A DNA stretch of 38,452 bases, from assembly GCA_015680685.1 (NCBI GenBank), contig MNCI01024072.1:599387-637838 (forward strand). Direction: 5' to 3'. Below, piece after piece: positions 11,242-19,998 of this stretch. Under the pieces are notes generated by a model. It did no database searches. It was not told where the DNA came from and saw nothing but the letters and a program-made list of their open reading frames with translations. This DNA is from Gnetum montanum. Its lineage: Eukaryota; Streptophyta; Gnetopsida; Gnetales; Gnetaceae. A program made the position numbers and the translations under genes. The first letter of the stretch is position 1. Each line of letters starts with the position of its first letter.

Positions 11242-11700
11242 TTGGGCCTGTTTGGGTTTGTTACGTTGTTCATACGTTGTGTAACGTATGAAACTGTAAC
11301 CCCAGCGTATGAAACTGAAAATGACACATTTGAAGCCCAAAATGAAGTTTTTGAAGCCTATGAACATGTACGAATGCTACCTATCCCTGATGGATGCTCA
11401 AATGTTGAAGATGCTACATGAAAATGCATGTTTTGTCCCATTTTTGCTTGGTTACGCTGTTCATACGTTGTGCAGCGTATGAAACTGTAACCCCAGCGTA
11501 TGAAACTGAAAATGACACATTTAAAGCCCAAAACTAAAGTTTTTGGAGCCTGTGAACATGTACGAATGCTGCTTATCCTTGGGGGATGCTCAGATGTCGA
11601 GGATGATGCATAAAAATGCCTGTTTTGTCCCATTTTTTCTTGGTTACGCTGTTCATCCGCTGTGTAGCGTATGAAACTGAAAATGGCCCAAAAAGGTGAT
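11242..11700 (-). repeat. 191-192 bp tandem repeat in N1 LTR (left copy)
   Basis: The block TTACGYTGTTCATACG...AGCGTATGAAACTGTAACCCC... starts near 11261, 11452 and 11644, giving periods of 191 and 192. Each full unit contains two AGCGTATGAAACTG words and a GATGCTCARATGT segment. The last unit is partial. Confidence 0.85.
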
Positions 11701-12037
11701 TTTTGAGTTCAAATTTCATGGTTTTGAATGCTGGGAGCTATTGGGGACTCCGATGATGCTCAAGGAGTGTCCGGGTGCCCAAAATCAGCCTGTTTGGACT
11801 CGATTTTGGGGCTACAAAACTGGTTACACTGGCCTTACGTTGTGCAGCGTAAGCACAGTGTACTTAGCTAAAATTGCACCTTTTAACCTTGAAACTGATG
11901 ATTCTTGACACCGAGACTTACCGTCGTGATCTATGGGCCCCAAGGGGACCTTGCTTGCTCCATGGTGGGCTGTTTGAAGCTACTTCAGAGGCTCTAAAGT
12001 TGTCTGGAAGTGTTGCTAAAATTTTTGTGGTGTTTCA

Positions 12038-12054
12038 TTAGTCCCTCTTTGTTA
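12038..12054 (-). promoter_or_regulatory. N1 polypurine tract
   Basis: Read on the minus strand: AACAAAGAGGGACTAA directly before the LTR start TGAAACACC. Its purine-rich run and position support the minus orientation of N1. Confidence 0.65.
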
Positions 12055-12289
12055 ACACCTGGAGGAATCTACCCAAGAGGCATCGACAAAGAAGTGAAAA
12101 AAACCACAATCAACTTGGCATCTAGCACTATCCACTGGCCATTGGTTGGATGTCATCACACCGTGTTTCCAAAGTACATGGGATTGTGACTGGGAGGGGG
12201 AATGCAGAGAGGGGTGCTCTCATGTGAACGAGTCATGCTGGTCCTTGTCAATAGCCAGTTTCTAGCTAACTTGGAACCAAGGAATGGGG

Positions 12290-12450
12290 AGTACATTCTT
12301 TGGAGAAATAGGACCCTTGTGCTGTGTTTAAGGGAACCTGTTGTGAACTACCAAAGCCACGCAGTGAGGAAGTGCATCCTTTGGAGAAACAAGACCCATG
12401 TGCTATGTTTAAGGGAACTCGTTGTTGACTACCAAAGCCACGTGGTGAGA
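12290..12450. repeat. 81-bp tandem duplication
   Basis: TTGGAGAAA...TGTTTAAGGGAAC...ACTACCAAAGCCACG occurs twice with an 81-base step (TGGAGAAA at 12301 and 12382). The step is a multiple of three, so it makes a repeat in a short plus-strand open frame. That frame is probably incidental. Confidence 0.85.
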
Positions 12451-12994
12451 TTCAACATGAGTGTTTGAGACACGAGTGTTGCCTTTAAGATAGTTGCCTT
12501 CTTGCCTGGGGCGTGTGTGGGAAGAGCCAACGACCTTGTCATGCATTTTGCTTTTTTGATTTTTTGCTCTTTTTTGCTCTCTTTTTTTTATGGAAAGAGC
12601 TTGTTGTCAGTTTTGTACTTATGCTTGTGTCATGTGCTGTGCATCATTTTGTGTTGCCACTGGTTAGAGAGTTACAGTGAGCAAAAATGCATCCAGAATT
12701 TTGGGGATGAATGGGATGTATCAGGGGGTGTAACTGAGGGGTGTATCGGGAGTGAGGAAATGTACTTGTCGATGTGATGAAATGCATCTGTGTATGAACA
12801 CCTCTGAGTGTCATCCTGCAAACACAACTCCAAGAAGACAAGAAAACCATGAGTGAATGAGTTAGCTTAACAGTTTAAACATGGATGCAGTTGGCGGAAT
12901 GGAGTTTCAGGCAAACATAGTGTTGAACAGCATCAATTTTATGCAGTAGGCTTTGATGAGCACATGCGGTCGAATGCAGTAATAGATCTGTAGG

Positions 12995-13350
12995 CCGGTG
13001 AAGATGTTGCCAGTTTATAATCTTAGTGGACTATCGTGGGTTAGTTTTACGTCATAACCCGTTGGACATTGCTAGTTTAGCGTCGTAGCAGACGGTGCAA
13101 TGCTAGTTTATAATCGTGGCGGACTATGAAGAGGCAAGCAAGTTTATAGTCTTAGCGGACTCTAGTAGAAGAATGTGCTAGTTTAATGTCATGCTAGACG
13201 AGTGCTAGTTTGCTATCATTTCGGATGAGTGTTATGTGGTGTCAGTTTATTGTCATAACCTAGGACAGTGTGTGGTATTAGTTTTAAGTCATGATGCCAG
13301 GACTGTCGGTGGTATCAGTTTTAAGTCATGATGCTAGGACTGTCAGTGTG
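12995..13350. repeat. Degenerate tandem array, ~27-39 bp unit, ten copies
   Basis: Anchors AGTTT at 13012, 13043, 13074, 13105, 13141, 13180, 13207, 13244, 13280 and 13317. Each is followed by a TA-GTC/ATC core and usually by GGACT, GGAC or AGAC. The last two units are nearly identical (AGTTTTAAGTCATGATGC.AGGACTGTC). Confidence 0.75.
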
Positions 13351-13476
13351 GATGCATGCGTGTGCGTCTGTATGATCCTGTAAACAAAAGCAACTAGAGA
13401 AAACAATGTTAAATAACAACTGCAGAAAACATGAACTGAAATACACAAGTAAATAGAAAAAAATGTGAAAAGGTGG

Positions 13477-13590
13477 TAGTTTAAGGCCTTTTCAGGCCAT
13501 GAGCTAGTTTAAGGCCTTTTCGGGCCACGTGCTCTAGTTTAAGGCCATTTTGGAACACAATTTAGTTTAAGGCCCTTTCGGGCCATGAGA
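13477..13590. repeat. 28-30 bp tandem repeat, four copies (TAGTTTAAGGCC...)
   Basis: TAGTTTAAGG begins at 13477, 13505, 13535 and 13563; units continue as CCTTTTCGGGCCATGAG-like. GGCCTTTTCGGGCC gives each unit a small inverted repeat. The array overlaps the end of the N1 protease-tail frame. Confidence 0.85.
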
Positions 13591-14525
13591 GAACGCGTAA
13601 ACTAGTATAATACAAACGAATGTGACATATGCACCACAAAAGAATGTGAAGAGTATGCGGAGACCTGGCTTGTTTTTGGCCGTAGGGGTGCTTTGATTAT
13701 GTGGTTGTCTCCTAACCGAATGTGGTTTTGGAAACATATTAAGCCTAGGCTCCGTTGGGAGGCTTATGGTTTTCACCACTCGTTCGGGCGTTTTAGCTCT
13801 AAATACTATGTTGGTTGCCACACGTCTAGGTGTTTTGGCTCTAGGTGTTGCGTTTATTGCCATGTGTGTTGCATTAAGAGGCTCTTCTTTCAAGACCTGT
13901 GACATGTCTATGTTGTGGTCAGCTTGAAAGGGAGTGTTGTCGCCATGTATAATAACTTTTCCACCTTCGTATGGAAGGCAGATTTCTTAATGTATCAGTG
14001 AGGAAATGGCTCGCTATTGTGCTAGCCAAGGTCTGCCAAGAATCATGTTTAAACTGGACATCTCTTCTATGATAGTGAACTCTGCATTGGTGGGGAATTA
14101 TTCTCTTGCCACAAAGGCTAAGTTGATTGTGCCCTTACCTATGACACGTGATCCGTTGAAGGATTTTAAACATGTGGTTTTCGTTGGCATGATCTCGTCT
14201 GCCATGTCTAGTTTATCGATGACGGAGTATAAAGCTACGTTTGTTGTCGCACCATCATCAACGTGCACTCTGCGAATTGTACATTGCCCAACATGTACGC
14301 TAATCGACAATGGAGCTGTTGTGACCTCCCCTCGTTTGGGGTGGCTTTAACTGCATCGTAGCGGAAGGCTAAGGTGTTTGAACCCAATCCTTGTGGTGTG
14401 TGTTGCGAAATCATTGCACGGATGGATTCCTTGTTTGCGGGGATGTCCTCCGTAATAGGAATGAATGCTAAAGTTTGAGCCAAGGCTTCGCGATGAGCGG
14501 CTGAAGTCATAGCTAGGTCGTACAA
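13567..14525 (-). pseudogene. N1 protease pseudogene with an unusual C-terminal tail
   Basis: This is the retropepsin that would cleave Gag, of the Tat/Ogre style. The pre-protease segment 14525-14330 has TSAAHREALAQTL and a Phe/Arg-rich end leading to GRSQQLH. A frameshift near 14320 then joins the segment 14310-13950. Its active-site stretch reads VHVDDGATTNV, retaining D-G-A, and downstream LNMILGRPWLAQ matches the conserved LGRPW block of this family. Three in-frame stops (14100, 14016, 13989) precede a clean 112-residue stretch (13905-13567). That stretch has two RAKTP.RV repeats and a strongly hydrophobic segment, ILFTFFCGAYVTFVCIILVY. RT would normally follow here but does not. Confidence 0.75.
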
Positions 14526-15054
14526 GCTCCTCGTTGTATTCTTCTTTTTGAGCGTTTATTTTACCTGGGCTAGTGTAGCTATGAAGTCTGTATTGTTGGT
14601 CACTATGTTGGCTTTGGCTTCTTTTGTGTGGGTTGAGGGATGGGCCTCTTGCATAGAGGGCTTGGGCCTGGTTTTCTTGAGATTAGGGGCAAGGGCCCCA
14701 ACGTTCAATTGTTGCTTGCTTGGTGTGGCCTTTGCTTCGGTTGTGGATGTTGTTCATTGTTTGTTTGTCCTGTTCTGCTGCCATTTGGTAGGCTTACGCA
14801 TGTTGTTGGTAAGGTTGACTCTTGAGGGAAAAGAGATTGAGACGTTGCCTACGATTGGGCTCTAGGTAGGTGAGGGGCCATCGCGTGGTGGCACCTTTAT
14901 GACAAATGGTAGTTTGGGAAGAGTCATTGGTGTTTGACTAGCTTGTTGTGGCACCTTGATGACGAAAGGTTTCTTTGCGGCTGTGGTCAGTGCATCATGC
15001 TAGTTTAACATCTTAGCGGATGATTGCAGTGGTGCTTTGACCACAAAAGGTTTT
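14526..15054 (-). other. N1 gag-protease linker
   Basis: Between the last gag motif and the protease lies about 530 bp with no conserved domain and several stops. One unit of the ~30-bp array (TAGTTTAACATCTTAGCGGA) appears alone at about 15002, far from the main array at 12995-13350. Confidence 0.5.
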
Positions 15055-17004
15055 TCAGGTGCTCGAGGTGGCACCTGGATGACAATGGGAGGCCTCTTGC
15101 TTGTGGAGGTGGAGGGGATCATTGCCTTGCTGAGAGGCACACAGATCATGAAAGGTTTCCGCATAGGTTTGTATGCTAATGGAGTTTATGACATAGGAGG
15201 CATCATCTGTGCTAGGTTGACTCAGGGTGTTGATGTTGAGTTGGCCCCATTCTATCATTGTCTGAAGATCATCCTATAAGGCACGGCACTTGTCGGTATT
15301 ATGACCAGACATCTGGTGGTAGTGATAGAATTCATCTAACTTGAAGTGTCGTGGGACTGAGGGCTTGTTTGGCACTACTAAGGTGGGGTTCCTTAGTAGT
15401 TCGCAGTACCTGTCGTGTCTTCAGTGGGCATTCTCTGCAACTTGTTTGTATTGGATTTTCCTGGTTTTAAGGAGTTTCTCTAGTAGTTCAGAGGGTCGCG
15501 TGGGTAGTGGCGTATACTTAGAGCGATCTTTGCACTGAAAGTTGGGCCTTGGGGTGGCCCCTATCATTGTAGATGGGTTGGTACTGGTGTTTGTTGTTTT
15601 TGTGCTTGCGACTATAATTTTCGTTGTTGTCTTTTGTTTGGCAACGTTTTGGTTCTTGTAAGCCACATAGGTGGGATCATTACTTGTTTGTGCAGCTTGT
15701 TCAATGTTCTTGATCTATTTGAAGGCTTGGCTCAATGTTTGAGCACTTAGGTAGTACAGTTTGAACTTAACGAAGTCATTCACAACTCCCTTCAGAATCG
15801 TGAGCAAATATGTTTCAGGGATAGGCTCATGAAGTTTGTTAAGGGCTGCGCTCCATCGTTGAATGAACTTTTTCACAAGCTCTAGTGGTGCTTGTTTCAT
15901 CTATATCAGAGTGTCTAGTGTCGCCTCAAGCTTAAGGTTGTACTTAAACCAAGTGACGAACTGATGTAATAGATCCTCCAGAGAGGATATGGAGTTACGT
16001 GGTAGGGCTCGATACCAGTCTAAGGCATTCTCCATTAGGGACATGGAAAACACGTGTAGGATTACGTGGGGCCAAGATTGAAGCAATAGGGTCTCTGATC
16101 AAAATGTTACCAAGTGAGCATTTGGGTCTCCCTTCCTGTTGTACTTGGTTAACTGTGGGAGTGTGATTCCCTTGGGTAAAGCTAACGGTGGTACTGAAGA
16201 GCTAATTGGATCATCTTGGTAGAAGTCGAGTACTTTAACTTGTTCAGTGTTTGTCGTTTTAAGGTGCTTTACCTCTTCAGCTAACACTTGCATCATTTGT
16301 TTGGCTTCTGCCCACTCTTCGGCGGTAGGCAGATTAGTTGGTTGGGGAGATTGTTGGGTTGTCATTTGTTGCTGTGGAGTAACGTTTAGAGTTGTGGTTG
16401 CGGGGTGTGGCACATTGAAGTGAGTGGGTTGTTGAACAAGGGGTATGGTTCCTTACCTAGCCACAAACTGTAAAGTGACACCCTGGATGTGTGGAGCTGA
16501 AGTGATGAAAGAGGCTCCATGTGCTTGCACGTGTGGTATGTACTCGGTGTAGATGGGCGTGGGTAATCTCTGTCGGGATACCAGTGCTTGTGTGCTTGTT
16601 GAAACTTGGTGAATGATCATTTGTCCCATGCGAGGGTGGAATGATGGGTTCACATAGGCATGGGGACTAAGGGTGTGGTATGAATCCTTAGGTTCAGATT
16701 GTGCCTTGAAGTCATCTACATCATGTTGGTTTTGGGGTTCCTCAGTGGATCACCGTGTGTTTCGGCTCCTTGCCAAAAGGAGCTAAGAGATGAGTCGGTC
16801 GTGAGGCTCAGAAAGGGGGATGATGTCATATAGAGAGGGGACGAATTCATGACCTCCCATGTATATGCGCTCGAAGTTTCGTTTTGCATCCTGTTCTGTG
16901 GTGTCAAGGGGAAGGTTGGCCTGAATCTTCACACAGATAAAGTTGTATTGTTCCTGTGTGAGGATTACGAAGGTGCGTGTGTTAGAGTTCTGAGATGACT
17001 CCAT
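15055..17004 (-). pseudogene. gag: N1 gag pseudogene (Tat-like)
   Basis: Structural protein of N1. The likely start is the ATG at 17004 (MESSQNSNTRTF). Markers in order are a Gln/Thr-rich and coiled segment (16413-16220), LPQLTKYNRKGDPNAHL (about 16165-16110), ENALDWYRALP and a Trp/Phe-rich stretch (16040-15940), and MKQAPLELVKKFIQRW (15900-15850). These fit a retrotransposon gag (capsid) domain. YTPLPTRPSELLEKLL (about 15510) and an H-Y-H-Q-M-S-G-H-N-T-D-K-C knuckle-like motif (about 15330-15290) fit the C-terminal region of Tat-type gags. All listed parts lie in one frame, broken by about ten stops rather than by shifts, so it was one ORF until recently in relative terms. Confidence 0.8.
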
Positions 17005-17784
17005 GGTGATGTGTGACAGGGCAGCATATAGGCTAGCTAACAAGTGCCGAGTGTGTTTCAGGCTAAGTGTGCAGCATGTGCAGCGTATGGTTATGGCTGA
17101 GTGTGCAGCGTGTGCAAAACTGCAGCATGTGAAATGTACAACGTGTGAAGTTTAAGTTGTTAAAAATTTTCTAAGTGTCCAGCATAAGAACCTGGTAGCA
17201 TGTGAAAAAAATTTTCTAAGTGTCTAGTGTAAGAACCTGGTAGCGTGTGAAAAAATTTTCTAATTGTCCAGCGTAAGAACTTGGTAGTGTGTGAAAAAAT
17301 TTTCTAGGTGTCCAGCGTAAGAACCTGGTAGTGTGTGAAAAAATTTTCTAAGTGTAAAACTGATAGCGTATGAACTACAGTGTAAGAAGTCAGGGGCAGC
17401 GTCGGAGTGCTGTGGACAACGTTTGAGGCTAAGGCATAGCGTGTGTACGCCAGGGAGAAGGTTCTGGACAGAGTCTATAATGTGTGCCAATAGAGGGCAA
17501 CGTGTGCAGTTGTGGACAAGGTCTAGACACCGTGTGCAGCATGTGCTAGCAAAGGGCAGTGTGTGCAAGCCAAGAACAGAGTCTAGAAGAAGTCAATGAG
17601 CAGGGGGTAGTGTCTAAAGGCTGATGTAAGCGTGTGTACGTTGGAGTGTAGCGTGTGAAATTTGTGATCAGTGTATGGACACTGTGGGGAGTTGTTTTGC
17701 CAAAGTTCAGCGTGTGGACGCTGTTAACAGCTGTGTGCCAGATTTGTGACACTATGAACAGGCAAACCGAATGTAAACGGAAAG
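17005..17784 (-). other. N1 leader (5' untranslated) region, repeat-rich
   Basis: It lies between primer site and gag start on the minus strand. It is rich in AGCGTGTG, AGCGTAAG and related words and includes a 44-bp minisatellite. No domain is seen in its open frames. The high repeat content suggests expansion within an untranslated leader. Confidence 0.65.
17166..17356. repeat. 44-bp tandem repeat, about four copies
   Basis: TTTTCTAAGTGTCCAGCGTA-AGAACCTGGTAGYGTGTGAAAAAA-type units; the CTAAG/CTAGG word recurs at 17171, 17216, 17260, 17304 and 17348 (periods 45, 44, 44, 44). Confidence 0.9.
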
Positions 17785-17802
17785 GCCCTCCTTGTAGCGC
17801 CA
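17785..17802 (-). promoter_or_regulatory. N1 primer-binding site
   Basis: On the minus strand TGGCGCTACAAGGAGGGC starts 6 bases inside the 5' LTR end. It begins with the TGG that pairs with the tRNA CCA end. I could not assign the tRNA from memory. Confidence 0.55.
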
Positions 17803-18411
17803 ATTTACTGTACAGTCCAAAATCATCGGCGAGAGGCTGGAATGAACAGGTGCTGAGAGATCTACGGACGAAACAATAAGAACTTGCCTTCGCCCGAGGG
17901 CCTGCTAGAAACAAACAACGAAGGCAGAGTGCCTTGGATGGTCTGCACGCAGATCAAACAAGGACTTCCCCAAGCGTACACAATTGCGATGGTGCTAGGT
18001 TATGTGTAAACAAATGAAAACACCGAAAATAGAATGCAAACAAGCGTAACAGGCGTAACGAATGTAAACAGTAAATGGTGAAAACAAAGTAAACGATGCA
18101 AACTATGTGAAAACTGAAAAATGGCTGGCAAAAATGTAAATAATGTGTATTACAAATGATTACAATGTGCACCGGTTAAACATAGTTGCGGATTACCACC
18201 AGTTAGATGTTAGCCTCGATGGATGTGAATGGATGCTGGGGAATACAGGTTTCTGGTTGCAGGTTTTGTAGCATGACCAAGATTGCCCTTGCTGAGCGTA
18301 ACTAAGTTTGATGCCCAGTGTATGAAATGTTGCCTAGAATGTTCAGCGTACAAAGTGTACAGGATGCTCTATGATCAAATTTGCCAACCCCGATCTCATG
18401 AAAAATCGGGG

Positions 18412-18420
18412 TATTTATAC
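18412..18420 (-). promoter_or_regulatory. TATA box of N1 5' LTR (GTATAAATA on minus)
   Basis: It lies about 1573 bp from the LTR start on the minus strand, so U3 is about 1.5-1.6 kb and R-U5 about 0.6 kb. It is conserved in the other LTR. Confidence 0.55.
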
Positions 18421-19193
18421 GATTTTGATGCGTGGGATGCGGATCTGTGTGAAGATCCATGGTTGTTGGGTGCGAGAAATGTGGATCAGGCGACGCGTGT
18501 GACCATTTTGACCAGAATGCATAGAAATTGTTATAATGTATAGTGCAGCATCCAAGATCTCTTACATTGGCATGCATAATGCCCAGTGTAAGAACTTGAA
18601 AAACTAAAAATGTCAAAAATGCAACAAATGTTAATGTACAAGCATGGATCTGGGTGTCTAGCCTTCGGATCTGCAGTTCTATGCTATTTTTGGGCTGCCA
18701 AAGCCTCTAGCATGCATGGATCTGGCTCAAATGTGTGCATAGCCTATTCTGGCATCAATGTCTGGCGTCTAGCGTCCAGCGTCCAGCGTCCAGCATATGA
18801 AAGTGTTTACGCTGGGTTTACGTTGCTGGAAGCATGCCAGCGTAACTAACAGCGTATGACCTGAAAACAATGCATTTTGAACCCATTTTTAACCTGTGAG
18901 ACCCATTTTTAGAGTGGATCTGCATGCCATGGATCATGAGGGTTCTGTGTGCCAAATTTGGGCTGATTTGGATGTCATTTTGGCCCTGTTTTGGTTGATT
19001 ACGTTGGGCATTATGCTATGCAGCGTATGAAACTGTAACCCCCCAGTGTAACTAAGTGTTTCTACCCTGTTTTGAGCTCATTTTTATACGCTGATGCCTA
19101 TTTGATGTTGCCTAACTATTGCCTACTCTCCAAGGTGGCCTAGATGCAAAGTTTGACTCCGTTTGGCTACCATTTTGGGCCTGTTTGGGTTTG

Positions 19194-19700
19194 TTACGCT
19201 GTTCATATGCTGTGTAGCGTATGAAACTGTAACCCCAGCGTATGAAACTGAAAATGACACATTTGAAGCCCAAAACTGAAGTTTTTGAAGCCTGTGAACA
19301 TGTACGAATGCTGCCTATCCCTGGGGGATGCTCAGATGTCGAAGATGCTACCTGAAAATGCCTATTTTATCCCATTTTTGCTTGGTTACGCTGTTCATAC
19401 GTTGTGTAGCATATGAAATTTTAACCCTAGCGTATGAAACTGAAAATGACATATTTGAAGCCCAAAACTATAGTTTTTGAAGCCTATGAACATGTACGAA
19501 TACTACCTATCCCTGCAGGATGCTCAAATGTTGAGGATGATGCCTAAAAATTCCTGTTTTGTCCCATTTTTTCTTGCTTACATTGTTCATACGCTGTGCA
19601 ACGTATGAAATTGTAACCCCAGCGTATGAAACTAAAAATGGCCCAAAAAAGGTGATTTTTGAGTTCAAATTTCATGGTTTTGGATGCTTGGAGCTACTGG
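19194..19700 (-). repeat. 192-bp tandem repeat in N1 LTR (right copy)
   Basis: Same repeat as in the left LTR, with starts 192 bases apart at 19194, 19386 and 19578. Presence in both LTRs means the array existed before N1 inserted. Confidence 0.85.
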
Positions 19701-19993
19701 GGACTCCGGTGATTCTCGAGGAGGTCCAGGTGCCCAAAATCGGCCTGTTTGGACTCGATTTTGGGGCTAGAAAAACTGGTTACCCTGGCCTTACGTTGTG
19801 CAACATAAGCACAGTGTACTTAGCCAAAATTGCATCTTTTGACCTTGAAACTAATGATTCTTGACATCGAGACTTATCGTCATGATCTATGGGCCCCAGG
19901 GGAACCTTGCTTACTTCATGGTGGGCTATTTGAAGCTGCTTCAGAGGCTCTGAAGTTGTCTAGAAGTGTTGCTGAAATTTTTGTGGTGTTTCA

Positions 19994-19998
19994 AGGAG
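19994..19998 (+). repeat. Target site duplication of N1, right copy (AGGAG)
   Basis: Matches 9894-9898 exactly. Confidence 0.85.

Larger units (their letters stand above)
9899..12037 (-). repeat. N1 3' LTR (left copy)
   Basis: 2139 bp; reading on the minus strand it starts TGAAACACC (12037) and ends ACTGTACA-like at 9899 (here GACCGTACA). It contains a TATA box (minus) at 10494-10502, about 2.3 units of a 191-192 bp tandem repeat at about 11240-11700, and many AGCGTATG/AGCGTAAG words. Open frames inside it are incidental. Confidence 0.85.
12055..13476 (-). other. N1 3' internal region without genes
   Basis: About 1.4 kb with no RT or integrase motif on either strand. It holds an 81-bp tandem duplication (12290-12450), a T-rich run on the plus strand near 12546-12595, and a long degenerate tandem array (12995-13350). 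Short open frames here lack any recognisable domain. Confidence 0.65.
9899..19993 (-). mobile_element. N1: nested non-autonomous Tat-like Ty3/gypsy element (gag and protease only)
   Basis: Complete element of about 10.1 kb with LTRs 9899-12037 and 17809-19993 and a 5-bp AGGAG duplication. On the minus strand the order is 5' LTR, primer site (17785-17802), repeat-rich leader, gag (17004-15055), protease (14525-13567), repeat-rich 3' region, purine tract, 3' LTR. Both strands of 12038-13567 lack RT, RNase H or integrase motifs, and the internal region is only about 5.8 kb. It therefore could not move without enzymes from a relative. It sits in E1 ORF3, so it inserted after E1. Its own LTRs differ visibly (about 15 differences in the first 100 bases, fewer elsewhere). 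Confidence 0.85.
17809..19993 (-). repeat. N1 5' LTR (right copy)
   Basis: 2185 bp; minus-strand ends TGAAACACC (19993) and GGACTGTACA (17809). It is 46 bp longer than the left copy, partly because an AGCGTCC heptamer run near 18768-18793 has about four units against two at 10848-10865. The TATA box lies at 18412-18420. About 2.3-3 units of the 192-bp repeat occur (TTACG at 19194 and 19386, TTACA at 19578). Confidence 0.85.

Noticed and set aside
12202-12777. Two plus-strand open frames in N1
   Set aside because: They run antisense to N1, one is created by the 81-bp duplication, and neither has a known domain.
13693-14865. Plus-strand open frames of 69-114 codons within N1
   Set aside because: They are shadows opposite the protease and gag-protease linker, which show family motifs on the minus strand.
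17166-17356. Regular repeats that could suggest a CRISPR array
   Set aside because: Units are contiguous 44-bp tandem copies without unique spacers, in plant retrotransposon DNA.
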